In this document: piece after piece, positions 32,051 through 41,114 of the stretch
Layout of the letters: each line of letters starts with the position of its first letter
Numbering within the stretch: the stretch's first letter is position 1
Source of the DNA: Caldilinea sp. CFX5
Lineage (GTDB): Bacteria; Chloroflexota; Anaerolineae; Caldilineales; Caldilineaceae
Assembly (NCBI GenBank): GCA_021405325.1
Contig: QWII01000024.1
Span: 42,476-106,475 of the forward strand
Reading direction: 5' to 3'
DNA length: 64,000 nt
Notes under the pieces: model-generated
What the model was told of the DNA's origin: nothing
Seen by the model: only the letters and a program-made list of their open reading frames with translations
Database searches by the model: none
Translations under genes and position numbers: made by a program

Positions 32051-34168
32051 CTATTGTGAACGGATTCGTTTCACCTGCAATTGTTCCTGCATAAATGCTA
32101 ACGTCTGTTCGATAATTTCACGGGTGCGGGGTGTATTCATGGTCACATCAAAGCTATGTGTCCCCTCGGGGTAATCAATCATGGTGACTTTCACCCCTTG
32201 CTCTTGCGCCCAATCGGTGAGATCGGTCATTCTGTCTGAAAAACCTGGATAGTCCTTGCCGGCGCGTACGCCCAAGATGCTAAAACCATGCGGAAATTCA
32301 CCATTCAGTTTCAAGACCGAGCCATAGTAAATGACCGCACAGCGCAAGCCGGCGTGATAGGACTCCTCTTGTCTGGTCATTGCCAAAATGGCGGGGGTAG
32401 GGTTCCCCGATGAAGCCCATAGACAGATCCGTTGCGGGTCGATGCCGAGGGTGGTGGCGTGGTCTTGCAGATAGTGGAGTACGTGAAAAATATCTTCATG
32501 CGGCAGCCGCACATCATAGTTGATGCCAACCATGCCCGCTGCGGCGGCTAATTGCCCCCAGGAAACATACCAACCTGTATCCTTGAGCGCGGCATAGTCA
32601 CTAACCCCATGCACAAAGAGAACCACCGGCAACGGTTGGGTAAACGCAAAGTCTGGCGGATAGTAGAGATCCATCGTTAGTTTGCCCTGATAGGGTACGG
32701 TCGCAACGCCAACCCGATCCATATCCGGCAGATCATAAAAGGCAAACTCCTGGGGTCTGGCGGTCGCGCGCTTCTGCGCACCGGTCATGGTAATTTCGAC
32801 ATTGGACGCGGTCGTGGCAATTGGCGTTATTGCCGTGGTTGCGGTGATTATTCTTGCCGGCGCGATAGCTGCTGCCGGCGGCGCCCGGCGCAACACATCG
32901 CGGCCATACGCGCCGAGTTGCGCCTTGTCGCCTGGTTGGAGAGTCGTGACAGCGTTGTTGACAAAGCTGACATGCACGCCTTCATACAATGCGCTGCCGG
33001 TGATGGTGTTGTTGCGGAGTTGGAGGCCGGTCAGGCCATAGCCGATGACGCCGTAGTTGGCTTTGGTCAGGATGAACTGGTTGTTTTCTACTGTTGCATC
33101 CAGGCTAGGTGGCGTGTGCAGAATGGCATATTGCATATCGGCGAGGTCAACCGCGGCATGGCCGCCAGGGACATAGATGGTATTATTCGTGATTTTGACC
33201 GTTGTGAGTGGCGCAATTGGGGCAGCACTATCTTCGGGTACAGATAAGAAACCCTGGATCGCGATGACACCTACGCCGTCTCCCCCAGTTGTGGTGATGA
33301 CATTATTCGCTATGATAACTGTACCACCGCTATCGGTCACTTCAACGCCTTCCACACAGTCAACAAAGGTACTCTTTTCAATGGTTACGGTGGTCGCCGG
33401 CGCCAGGTTGAAAACGGAATTGCCGGCATAGGCATGTTGAAAGTAGGCATTGCTGACACGGTGTTCCCCTTGGAGTGGGTAGCCCACATCTAGCAGCTTC
33501 ATGCCGTCCACTGTCCAGCCGATAGCTCCTTCATGATAGAGCGCCTGGATCAGGTTGTAGCCCGAAAATTCGCCTTCAGCCCCTTCCAAGCCAACCGCTT
33601 GGAGCAGACTCTTGCCAGCTTCGCCCTCTTTGCTGCTGAAGATCGCAATAATCGCGGGCATGGCCGGAATTTCAATGTCGCCCATCCACTTGAAGCGCAT
33701 CGGCACCCGCTCTGTGATGCGCCAAGTCATTCCAGACAGCGTTATATCCCCATCGACAATTGTCAACACAAAGGGCCAGGGGTTAGCCAACGTCGGCGGA
33801 TTCTTCCAGACTGGTACGTCAGACGAGACGGGCAATTCGCCAACCGTGGTGATGATGGTTTTTTCGCGGCCGGCGCCCTGAATTGTCCCCTGAAAATTTT
33901 CTGCCAGCAGGACATGATTGAGATAGTACGTGCCCTCGGCTAGTTGGATCACTGTGCCGGGTTCGGCCGCGCTGATGGCGGCCTGAATTGCATCGGCATC
34001 GGTTTGACCGGTGGCGTCGCCGCTGGGCGCAATCAGCACAGGGTCAGCGGCGTAGGCGGGTGTTGTCAACCAAAAGGCGCAAACAACCAGCGCAAAGAAC
34101 GTAAGCAAGAGGCGCGCCTTCATTAGCTCTTTGCGCGCCTGGGTGCGGGCCAGAATTCGGTCGATCAT
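32051..34168 (-). CDS. Secreted beta-helix / alpha-beta hydrolase fusion protein
   Basis: A 705-residue exported protein; ATG 34168 has AGGAGG. A signal peptide covers about residues 16-41 (LLLTFFALVVCAFWLTTPAYA). Residues about 45-410 form a right-handed parallel beta-helix of the NosD/pectate-lyase type (AIQAAISAAEPGTVIQLAEG, repeated NN-x-I turns). Residues about 470-705 form an alpha/beta hydrolase (LPVVLFVHGVSDYA, nucleophile segment LWASSGNP, C-terminal GTHSF histidine). The nucleophile elbow reads ASSGN rather than GxSxG, which is unusual but keeps the Ser. An extracellular carbohydrate- or ester-processing enzyme is inferred; the combination of domains is uncommon. Confidence 0.85.
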   Translation of the reverse strand: MIDRILARTQARKELMKARLLLTFFALVVCAFWLTTPAYAADPVLIAPSGDATGQTDADAIQAAISAAEPGTVIQLAEGTYYLNHVLLAENFQGTIQGAGREKTIITTVGELPVSSDVPVWKNPPTLANPWPFVLTIVDGDITLSGMTWRITERVPMRFKWMGDIEIPAMPAIIAIFSSKEGEAGKSLLQAVGLEGAEGEFSGYNLIQALYHEGAIGWTVDGMKLLDVGYPLQGEHRVSNAYFQHAYAGNSVFNLAPATTVTIEKSTFVDCVEGVEVTDSGGTVIIANNVITTTGGDGVGVIAIQGFLSVPEDSAAPIAPLTTVKITNNTIYVPGGHAAVDLADMQYAILHTPPSLDATVENNQFILTKANYGVIGYGLTGLQLRNNTITGSALYEGVHVSFVNNAVTTLQPGDKAQLGAYGRDVLRRAPPAAAIAPARIITATTAITPIATTASNVEITMTGAQKRATARPQEFAFYDLPDMDRVGVATVPYQGKLTMDLYYPPDFAFTQPLPVVLFVHGVSDYAALKDTGWYVSWGQLAAAAGMVGINYDVRLPHEDIFHVLHYLQDHATTLGIDPQRICLWASSGNPTPAILAMTRQEESYHAGLRCAVIYYGSVLKLNGEFPHGFSILGVRAGKDYPGFSDRMTDLTDWAQEQGVKVTMIDYPEGTHSFDVTMNTPRTREIIEQTLAFMQEQLQVKRIRSQ

Positions 34169-34341
34169 AAAACCTCCTGATTGGTCACATCGGTTGAATC
34201 TGCCGGCGCTTCGCGGGAGGACGCCGACGCAGTTGACACCTTCAGTGTACCGGCGCCGCGTTGGCGAAAAGTCTAGAGACGCGTCTATTGGGGCGTTTAT
34301 TTTGGCGTAGGCTGAAAGAGGAAGGGTAAGCGGCTTCGGTT

Positions 34342-36093
34342 TTATGCCGCCTTTATCAACTCCGGGTCAATATAGGTCATCTGCTCGGCGACGCCAATGC
34401 CCTGGGCGACGCAAAAGGCTTTGGCCTCGGCGGTAAAGCCGCCCAAGGAGAGAAAAGCCGGCCAGACGACGACCCCCTCTTGTCTAGCATAGCTATCGGC
34501 ATTGGCGCGCAACTCGGTCACGGCGTCCAAGCCGGTCGGCTCCTGGCGCTTGCGCACTTCGACCATGACGACAATGCCTTCACGCGTTTTGGCAATGAGG
34601 TCGATCTCGTCGGGTTGACCATCGGCGCGCCGGATCGTGACCCGTTCTTGGACATCCAGCATTGTCAATGGGCGATTATCAGGCAGCCCGGTGAAATAGT
34701 CGGTAAGGGCAAAGCGTTTGCGGCTGCGGAACTCAATCGCCAACAGGTGTTCGGCCAATAAGCCCGTCAACTGGTTGAGATGGCCTTGTAACCGGCGCTT
34801 GTCGGCCCGCAGTTGCTGGATGGTCTGCTGAAATTCCTGCTTCAGATCGGGGACAAAGTTGCTGATCTCTTTCTCAAAGCGGCTGCGCAAGATCAAGTTC
34901 AGCGTACCATCCTGCAAGCCGTGAAAATCGATATTCGATGTCCCTTCCTCAATCACATCTGATTCGGCCAACTGAATCAACTTTTCGTGAATTTCGAACT
35001 CACTGAGGTCGAGCGACAAGGCTTCCTTGAGTTGGCGCGGCGTCCACTCGCGGTCGGCATATTTGCTCAAATGTAACAGAATGCTCTTGGCGTAGGTATC
35101 GTTCACCCGTTTGAGGGCCAGCGGGATATATTCCTCCCAGGTGCGCATCATCTCCGATTTGCGATAGGTGATCTCATAATTGACCGTCTCGATCACCCCC
35201 TCGGTGGTGGTCAAGTCCCGTTCGGGAAACTCGCTCTGGATAACACAGGAGATAAAGAACGGGTCGGCCATACAGAGCGCGTTGATCTGTTGCGCCGTCT
35301 GGTTGGTGATCGGCTCCTGGTAGACCTCGGCATACTTATAGACCGCCTGCAAACCCTCTTCGGGCGTCAGATAGGGCGAGAAATGGATCTCCGAGAGTCG
35401 CCCCGCCTCCAAATATTGACTCATGATCTTGCGCAACCAAGCCATGTAGGAGCCGGTCACCAACATCGGCGCTACTTTCGATTCGGATAACGAGTGATAA
35501 CTGCCTGGCGTCGTTTCGATGGGCTGCGTCTGGAAGAGCGGGTCCGGGTAGACATAGGCCGCACTGTTTTGAAATTCATCCAGGATGACCAGCACCCGCT
35601 GGTCAAAGACCGAGGCCAAGCGGTGGGGCGCGCCGCAGGCCGTATCCCACATCAGGCCATAAGAGGCGCGGGCTTGATCGTTGAGGAGGGAGTCAACATC
35701 ATCGACAAGCACATGGTTGCCCTTGGTCACCCCGTAGGCGCGAATCTGCTCTAAGGAAAGCGGTTTCCCCACCAATTCTGTCTCGCGCTCGATAAAGGAA
35801 ATGTACTGCGAGGCAAAGGCGCGATAATATTTAACCGCCAGGTCCGGCTTCCAGATCTTATCTTCCTCAAAGACAAAATAAAAGGGGATGACCTTGCCAT
35901 TGGCGCTCCACAACTGGTTAAAGATGCGTTGGACAAAGGCCGTCTTCCCACTCTTCCGCCGCGCCAGGATCACGCGCGATTTGGAGAGCTTGTCAGGAAT
36001 TTTATTGATCCACTGCTGGAATTTGGTAAATTCTTTTGCGCGACCGACCAGCAGATCAGGATGACCAATCTTTTCTTCTAATGGATAGTACAT
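34342..36093 (-). CDS. STAND-like ATPase with C-terminal restriction-nuclease-like domain
   Basis: A 583-residue protein from ATG 36093 (GGGGAAG upstream). The N-terminal ATPase resembles archaeal-type ATPases: GRAKEFTKFQQW, P-loop ARRKSGKT near residues 44-51 (first Gly replaced by Ala), Walker B VLVILDEFQN. A winged-helix region (ILLHLSKYADREWTPRQLKEAL) and a coiled coil follow. The last 120 residues have PDEIDLIAKTREGIVVMVEV, then RKR. This fits a PD-(D/E)xK core, with Arg in place of the usual Lys. Proteins of this group are often orphan and suspected of acting in defence or DNA-element maintenance. Confidence 0.8.
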   Translation of the reverse strand: MYYPLEEKIGHPDLLVGRAKEFTKFQQWINKIPDKLSKSRVILARRKSGKTAFVQRIFNQLWSANGKVIPFYFVFEEDKIWKPDLAVKYYRAFASQYISFIERETELVGKPLSLEQIRAYGVTKGNHVLVDDVDSLLNDQARASYGLMWDTACGAPHRLASVFDQRVLVILDEFQNSAAYVYPDPLFQTQPIETTPGSYHSLSESKVAPMLVTGSYMAWLRKIMSQYLEAGRLSEIHFSPYLTPEEGLQAVYKYAEVYQEPITNQTAQQINALCMADPFFISCVIQSEFPERDLTTTEGVIETVNYEITYRKSEMMRTWEEYIPLALKRVNDTYAKSILLHLSKYADREWTPRQLKEALSLDLSEFEIHEKLIQLAESDVIEEGTSNIDFHGLQDGTLNLILRSRFEKEISNFVPDLKQEFQQTIQQLRADKRRLQGHLNQLTGLLAEHLLAIEFRSRKRFALTDYFTGLPDNRPLTMLDVQERVTIRRADGQPDEIDLIAKTREGIVVMVEVRKRQEPTGLDAVTELRANADSYARQEGVVVWPAFLSLGGFTAEAKAFCVAQGIGVAEQMTYIDPELIKAA

Positions 36094-36201
36094 AGCTTCC
36101 CCGCTAGGAATGAGCAACAGGCCACGCGCCCAAAAACACCCTTCTATTCAGCGCAGAGTATAGCAGTTTTTCCCTGGGCAAACAAGTCGTGGTCAACCGG
36201 A

Positions 36202-37413
36202 TCGCTGCCGGACCCCGACCCTACGCAGGTTGGCATCCATGCCCGTGATGATTCCACGTTGGTGGTCGAATTGGAGAACCCTACCAGCTATTTTCTCGCT
36301 TTGCTGACCATGACCATGACGCTGCCGGTGCCGCGTCATCTGGTGGAAAAAGTTGGGCAAGGCTGGACGCAACCGGGGACATTGGTGAGTAGCGGTCCCT
36401 TTGTGTTGACCGATTGGCAACCGGGCCGGTACATGACCCTGGTCAACAACCCACGCTATTACGGCGCACGCCAGGGCAATGTGCAGACGATCCACTTCGG
36501 CTTTGGCAGCACCGCCGCCGATGCCTTGCAACAATATGAAGCGGACGCGTTGGATGTGCTGCCGCTGGCCGATCTGCCCACGGCGGAACGCAACCTGGTG
36601 CGCCGGCGCCATGTGAATGAGTATCTGCCGGCGCCACGCCTGGCGACGATCATGTTGCGGCTGGATGTGAGCCGGCCTCCCTTTGCCGACCAGCGCTTGC
36701 GCCGCGCCCTGGCGCATGCGTTGGATCGGAGCCGGCTGGCCGGTGGCGCGCTGCAAGGCTATGATTTCCCCGCTGCGGGCCTCTTACCGGCGGGGCTGCC
36801 GGCCGCTGCGCCCGACAGTGGTCTTCCCTATGACCCGACCCAGGCGCGTCACCTGTTGGCTGAAGCTGGGTATCCGGGGGGAGTAGGCTTTCCGGCCATC
36901 AACGCTTGGGCGTGGCCGGGCATTGCGCCGGTTTGCACCGAGTTGAGCCGCCAGTGGCAGGAACAGTTGGGCTTCACCATCACCTGGCAATATCACGACT
37001 GGACTGAATTTACTCGCCTCGGTAGCGACGGTCACTACCCTGATCTCTTCCCTTTGGGGTTGGTGGTGGCCTATCCCGATCCCGATGATCTGCTGCGCTT
37101 ACAACGCGGTGGCGCCATCCCTGCCTGGCGACATCCTGAATACGACGCGCTGCTGGCCGAGGCTGGTCGCACGTTGGCGCACCAGCGGCGCGTCGATCTC
37201 TACCGCCAGGCCGACCGCCTGCTCTGCGCCGAAGCGCCGGTCATCCCGCTTCTGTATGAACAGTTGCATCTGCTCGTCAAACCCTGGGTGCGCAGCTTTC
37301 CCACCTCGGCTGTCAAATGGAGTTTTTGGAAGGATGTGATGATCGATCCTGCGTTCGCACCGGGCAATCGGCAGGCTAGTTCACGCCTTTCGGCTGGTGC
37401 AGCAGCGAAGTAA
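36202..37413 (+). pseudogene. 5'-truncated ABC transporter substrate-binding protein (family 5)
   Basis: Homology to peptide/nickel-type binding proteins (OppA/DppA, SBP family 5) starts abruptly near 36202 (LPDPDPTQVGIHARDDSTLVV, in frame) and runs to the stop at 37413 (VSSGPFVLTDWQPG, DQRLRRALAHALDRSRLAG, EYDALLAEA). The first roughly 180-200 residues are missing: signal peptide, lipobox and N-lobe. No promoter-proximal part is present upstream, only the leader of the divergent ATPase gene. The coding part is otherwise uninterrupted, so truncation appears recent. No transporter subunits are adjacent. Confidence 0.8.
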
Positions 37414-38236
37414 CCCACGCCAGCGCTTCCGGGTAATCCTGTGTATCCAGCACAAACTCTTGCCCCCGCATAGCGCTGCGTAAGTAAGCGTAGTTATCAT
37501 CACAAGCCCAACGCGTGCGATCCGTGTGGTAACTCAATGGCGGCTTCTCGGCGTGCGGATAGAACCACCGGGGCAAACGCCAGTGGGTGCGCAGGCGTCC
37601 CGGCGCCGTTAGACAGCGGTTATCCCGATAAGTTGGGCAATAATCGGCGCCAGGTAGCGCGGTGATATGCCCATCAAGCGTTAGCTGTTCACTGGCAATA
37701 TACACGGTATTACGCACCCCACGCCCACCGATGCAGTGGGGATGACTGGCGGCCCAGGCAGGCGCTTCTGCGGCTAGTTGTGCGCCAGTAAGCATAGCCC
37801 CCACCTGTAGCCAGCCGTAAAGCAGGTGCAGGTCAGGGGCGTTTTTGACAAAGCGATAATGACCACGCACTAATGCCACGGCCCGAAACCAGCCGAAAAA
37901 GAGAAACAAATCGCCAACGCCGACACCTTGATTGGTCAGGTGACTTTGCGCCGCGCCATCTTGCCCGAAAAGGGGACGCCAAGCCGGCGGGCGCGCACAA
38001 ATGGTGGCATAGAGATCGGGATCAAGATGGGTGCGGGTTTGCCGGTCAATGCGCCCATGCGTCAACGCCTCCACCAGGTCGCCAAGCTGATGTTCGCCCC
38101 AAGAGAGATCAGCATAAGTTACCGTACCCTTCTGGTCGGGAATCGGCAGCGACAGGAGTGCGCCATCGGGAAAGAGCGGGCTGGCGACGCCCCCGGCGCT
38201 GGCGTCAAACCCTTTACGACTGAGAATGATCTTCAC
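37376..38236 (-). CDS. Nucleotide-modification-associated domain 3 (Nmad3)-like protein
   Basis: A 286-residue protein whose N-terminus MKIILSRKGFDASAGGVASP followed by LFPDGALLSLPIPD is the hallmark of the Nmad3 family. That family was predicted from genome context to take part in DNA base modification systems, with biochemistry unproven. It keeps a conserved HLDPDLYATI segment and a Cys/Trp-rich C-terminus. The start overlaps the preceding peptidase E stop by 4 nt (38233-38236), so the two are coupled. Its 3' end overlaps the convergent SBP pseudogene by 38 bp. Confidence 0.78.
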   Translation of the reverse strand: MKIILSRKGFDASAGGVASPLFPDGALLSLPIPDQKGTVTYADLSWGEHQLGDLVEALTHGRIDRQTRTHLDPDLYATICARPPAWRPLFGQDGAAQSHLTNQGVGVGDLFLFFGWFRAVALVRGHYRFVKNAPDLHLLYGWLQVGAMLTGAQLAAEAPAWAASHPHCIGGRGVRNTVYIASEQLTLDGHITALPGADYCPTYRDNRCLTAPGRLRTHWRLPRWFYPHAEKPPLSYHTDRTRWACDDNYAYLRSAMRGQEFVLDTQDYPEALAWVTSLLHQPKGVN

Positions 38237-38937
38237 AGCAGGTAGCGCGTCGTTAAAGGCGTTTCGACCACTGCATGGCCCTGCTTCTCCACCCAGTAGG
38301 CTTTGGCTTGCGGGCGTGAACTCACGACTGCCGCCAGTTGCCCGTCTACCAGATGAACCGCCACGCCATCATCCGCCGCATAGCCGGCCATGATGCGCGC
38401 GTCGGCGATCATCTTGTGCAGGCTAGGGCGCCGTTCGGCTTCGCCATCATAGTGCGGGCAGAAGCTACCGGCGGCAAAGCCCAGGCAGGGCAATACACGC
38501 AATTCGCCCGGCACTGAATCGGTGCTGCACTGCTCAAACCAACAGTTGGCGCCAGCGCTAATCCCCGCCAGCACGACCCCCTGTTCCCAGGCTTTGCGCA
38601 AAATGCGATCCAGCTCCCATTCACGCCAAAGAGCGATCATGCTGCGGGTGTTGCCGCCGCCAACATAGATCACATCTTTCTCCAGCAGATAGCCTTCGAG
38701 ATCCGCCGTCGGCAAGCGGAAGAGAGAAAGGTAGGTTGGTTCGCAACCAAGTGACGTAAAGGCTTTGTAAAAGTTCAGGATATACTCTTGCCCTTCCCCG
38801 CTGGCCGTGGGGATAAAACAGACCTTGGGGCGCGCCTTGTTACCAGCTTGGGCCAGTACATAGCGATCCAGCGCTAAGTTCTCCGGCTCCATCGAAAATC
38901 CACCACCGCCCATAGCGATGATTTGACGTTGTGGCAT
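38233..38937 (-). CDS. Peptidase E / cyanophycinase-like protein (S51)
   Basis: A 234-residue class I glutamine-amidotransferase-like serine peptidase. The nucleophile elbow GISAGAN lies near residue 125, preceded by VIYVGGGNTRSMIALW, and CPHYDGEAERRPSLH provides the conserved His region. Family members cleave Asp-X dipeptides (PepE) or cyanophycin-like amides. It follows the GH4 gene by 12 bp and overlaps the Nmad3-like gene, so it is part of the same run. Confidence 0.92.
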   Translation of the reverse strand: MPQRQIIAMGGGGFSMEPENLALDRYVLAQAGNKARPKVCFIPTASGEGQEYILNFYKAFTSLGCEPTYLSLFRLPTADLEGYLLEKDVIYVGGGNTRSMIALWREWELDRILRKAWEQGVVLAGISAGANCWFEQCSTDSVPGELRVLPCLGFAAGSFCPHYDGEAERRPSLHKMIADARIMAGYAADDGVAVHLVDGQLAAVVSSRPQAKAYWVEKQGHAVVETPLTTRYLL

Positions 38938-38949
38938 GGTTATTACTTT

Positions 38950-40347
38950 CTAGGGTGCTGCTTGAAATTGTGGTAGCCATTCAGCAAAGGAATGGAGAAA
39001 GTCGTCTAAGATGGCGCGTGCCCGGTCGATGTCATTCATCATGGGGTCCATGAGCAGCGCTTGCAGAGCCAGATTGCGGTCGCCGGTGCGGGCCGCTTCG
39101 ATAACCAGCGCCGCCAGTTCCGCCTCGCGCCGGCAGATTTCAGTGATAGCCGGCGGCAGGGCAGGCATACTCACCCCCTGCACACCCTGTCGGTTGACAA
39201 TGGCCGGCACTTCGACAATCGCCCAATCGGGCAGGCCGGGCAGGCAGCCGCGATTGGGCAAGTTGAGCGCCGGCATATAGGCGTTGGCGTCGGTTTCGCG
39301 CGCTTCGATAATCTCGACCGCACCTTCGCTATGCACCTGAAGCAACGGTGTGATCGACTCTTCCCCCGCCGCCATCCGTTCGGCGCGGGCGCGTACATTT
39401 TTCCGTCGCTCAATGTTGCCCGTCCAGCTTTGCAGCTTGAGATCGTACTTTTCCCACGGCTTGGTGAGCGGGTCATGGGTCCAGGCCAGGTATTCGACCA
39501 TATGGGTATCGCCGGCTGTCGGGCAAAGGCCAAAGATTGCAAAGAGTTCGCGGGTCATCGGCTCAAAGTCGCGGCGGAAGTTATGCAGATAGCGTTGGCG
39601 GAAACGGGGGTAGAGGTCTTCGCCGGTCTGCCGGTCGGTGATGCCGTAGATCCAGGCAAAATGGTTGATACCGGCGGAAAGAAGGTTGAAACGCCGTTCG
39701 CCCTCAGCAATCATAGTCAGAATCGCCGGTACGTTAGGGGCGTCGGTGTGGACGTGAAAGGTATCGCCATTGGGCACGGTGATGCCATAATCCGCAGCCA
39801 ACACGGCGGCGACAATGGCATAGGCCCAGCGGTATTGGTGACAGAGACCGATGCAATTTACAGTGCTGTAGCGGGTCACGGCCATGCCCAGCCGACTTAA
39901 GGGGTTGGTGAAATTGAGCATCCAGGCGTTGGGGCAGAGTTCCGCCATGTCACGGGCAATCGCCAGCATCTCCGGCACATTGCGGCAAGTATGGGCAAAA
40001 CCGCCAGGGCCGCTGTTTTCGGCGTAAGGCTGACGCACGCCATGACGGAGCGGGATCTCCCAATCCTGTCGCCAGACCATCTCGCGCGGGCCGACTTGAA
40101 TGCAGACAATCACATAATCGGCATTGGGCAGGAGCGTGCGGCGGTCGGTGCTGGCGCGAATAGTCATGCCGGCGCCCCATTCGGTATTCATCCGTTCGGC
40201 CAGCCGGTGCATGGTGGCAAGGGTTTCCGTATTGAGATCGCAAAGACCCAGGGTCGCGCCTTTCAATTTGGGGGAGCGTAGTAACGTAGCGAGGGCGCCG
40301 GTGCCAAAGATGGCGCTGCCGGCGCCGATAACAACAATGTTCGGCAT
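38950..40347 (-). CDS. Glycoside hydrolase family 4 enzyme
   Basis: A 465-residue NAD- and Mn-dependent glycosidase of the GH4/lactate-dehydrogenase-like superfamily. The N-terminal Rossmann motif is VVIGAGSAIFGTGAL. Substrate and metal motifs are present: NFTNP, GLCHQ (Cys and His metal ligands) and GINHFAW. GH4 enzymes hydrolyse alpha- or beta-glucosides, galactosides or glucuronides by an oxidation-elimination route. Context with sugar ABC transporter genes, a ChbG-like deacetylase and an isomerase-like protein supports catabolism of an imported oligosaccharide. The exact sugar is unknown. Confidence 0.93.
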   Translation of the reverse strand: MPNIVVIGAGSAIFGTGALATLLRSPKLKGATLGLCDLNTETLATMHRLAERMNTEWGAGMTIRASTDRRTLLPNADYVIVCIQVGPREMVWRQDWEIPLRHGVRQPYAENSGPGGFAHTCRNVPEMLAIARDMAELCPNAWMLNFTNPLSRLGMAVTRYSTVNCIGLCHQYRWAYAIVAAVLAADYGITVPNGDTFHVHTDAPNVPAILTMIAEGERRFNLLSAGINHFAWIYGITDRQTGEDLYPRFRQRYLHNFRRDFEPMTRELFAIFGLCPTAGDTHMVEYLAWTHDPLTKPWEKYDLKLQSWTGNIERRKNVRARAERMAAGEESITPLLQVHSEGAVEIIEARETDANAYMPALNLPNRGCLPGLPDWAIVEVPAIVNRQGVQGVSMPALPPAITEICRREAELAALVIEAARTGDRNLALQALLMDPMMNDIDRARAILDDFLHSFAEWLPQFQAAP

Positions 40348-40355
40348 AAGAGTTC

Positions 40356-41105
40356 CTACTCCATCAGGGGCAGTTGACGCAGACAGGTTTGCACTTGGGG
40401 GAGTAATGGGTATTTGGCCTCTTTGTTGAGCCAGAGCAATGGCGCAGTTGCGGTGGCAGCGCCCGCTGTCGGCGGTTCAGAGATGTATAAGAGAATGCCG
40501 CTGAGGGCATGGTAATGCTTAAAAAATTCACCTGGCGTCCGCAGACGACTACGCGCCAGCAGGGTTGCGTCATTGCCTTCTATACGCTGTCTGACCGATT
40601 TCAGTAAACCATCAAGGTTGACTTCTGTCGCAACCGCCGACGCCAGACCAATGAGTAATAAGTTTGTTGCACCGGTCTTCACCTGCATTAACTTACCCAG
40701 GATGACTTGGAGCAATTTGTTCGCATAAAGCTCGGCCGGCAATGTGGCATCGTGTTCAACCGGGGAGACGGTGCGGATGCGTGTCACCTCGACGTGAAAG
40801 CTGGTTTTTGTCGTAAAGGTAACGGTAAAATCGGGGCCGGGAGCGGCGCGCACCGGTTGTTGCTCATAGGCCAGTTGAAAGCGTTTCTCCTGCAACAACC
40901 AGCGGGCGACGGTCAGTTCAAACAAGAGATCGTGCAGGGCATCCTTATCACCGGCAGTGCGCAGCTTGGCGCGAATCTTGCTCTGGTAGCTTTCAGCAAA
41001 AGTGCGAAAGCGGCGGGAAGCGACCAGCCACTGGCGAAAGACGGGGGTCAGCCCATACGGGTCATTGCCCAGCAGTTGCGGCAACAGGTCATCAATGGCG
41101 AGCAT
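40356..41105 (-). CDS. Hypothetical protein, possible PD-(D/E)xK nuclease fold
   Basis: A 249-residue soluble protein, not recognised. A helical N-terminus (LLPQLLGNDPYG) leads to LHDLLFELTVARWLLQEKRF. A possible nuclease core follows: PGPDFTVTF, then SFHVEVTRIR about 10 residues later. This spacing resembles the Asp and Glu positions of PD-(D/E)xK enzymes with Thr-Arg in place of x-Lys. It lies 8 bp before the GH4 gene start and 9 bp after the permease gene, on the same strand, although its content looks unrelated to sugar use. It may be a further guest gene in the operon. Confidence 0.55.
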   Translation of the reverse strand: MLAIDDLLPQLLGNDPYGLTPVFRQWLVASRRFRTFAESYQSKIRAKLRTAGDKDALHDLLFELTVARWLLQEKRFQLAYEQQPVRAAPGPDFTVTFTTKTSFHVEVTRIRTVSPVEHDATLPAELYANKLLQVILGKLMQVKTGATNLLLIGLASAVATEVNLDGLLKSVRQRIEGNDATLLARSRLRTPGEFFKHYHALSGILLYISEPPTAGAATATAPLLWLNKEAKYPLLPQVQTCLRQLPLME

Positions 41106-41114
41106 ACGAAGCCA

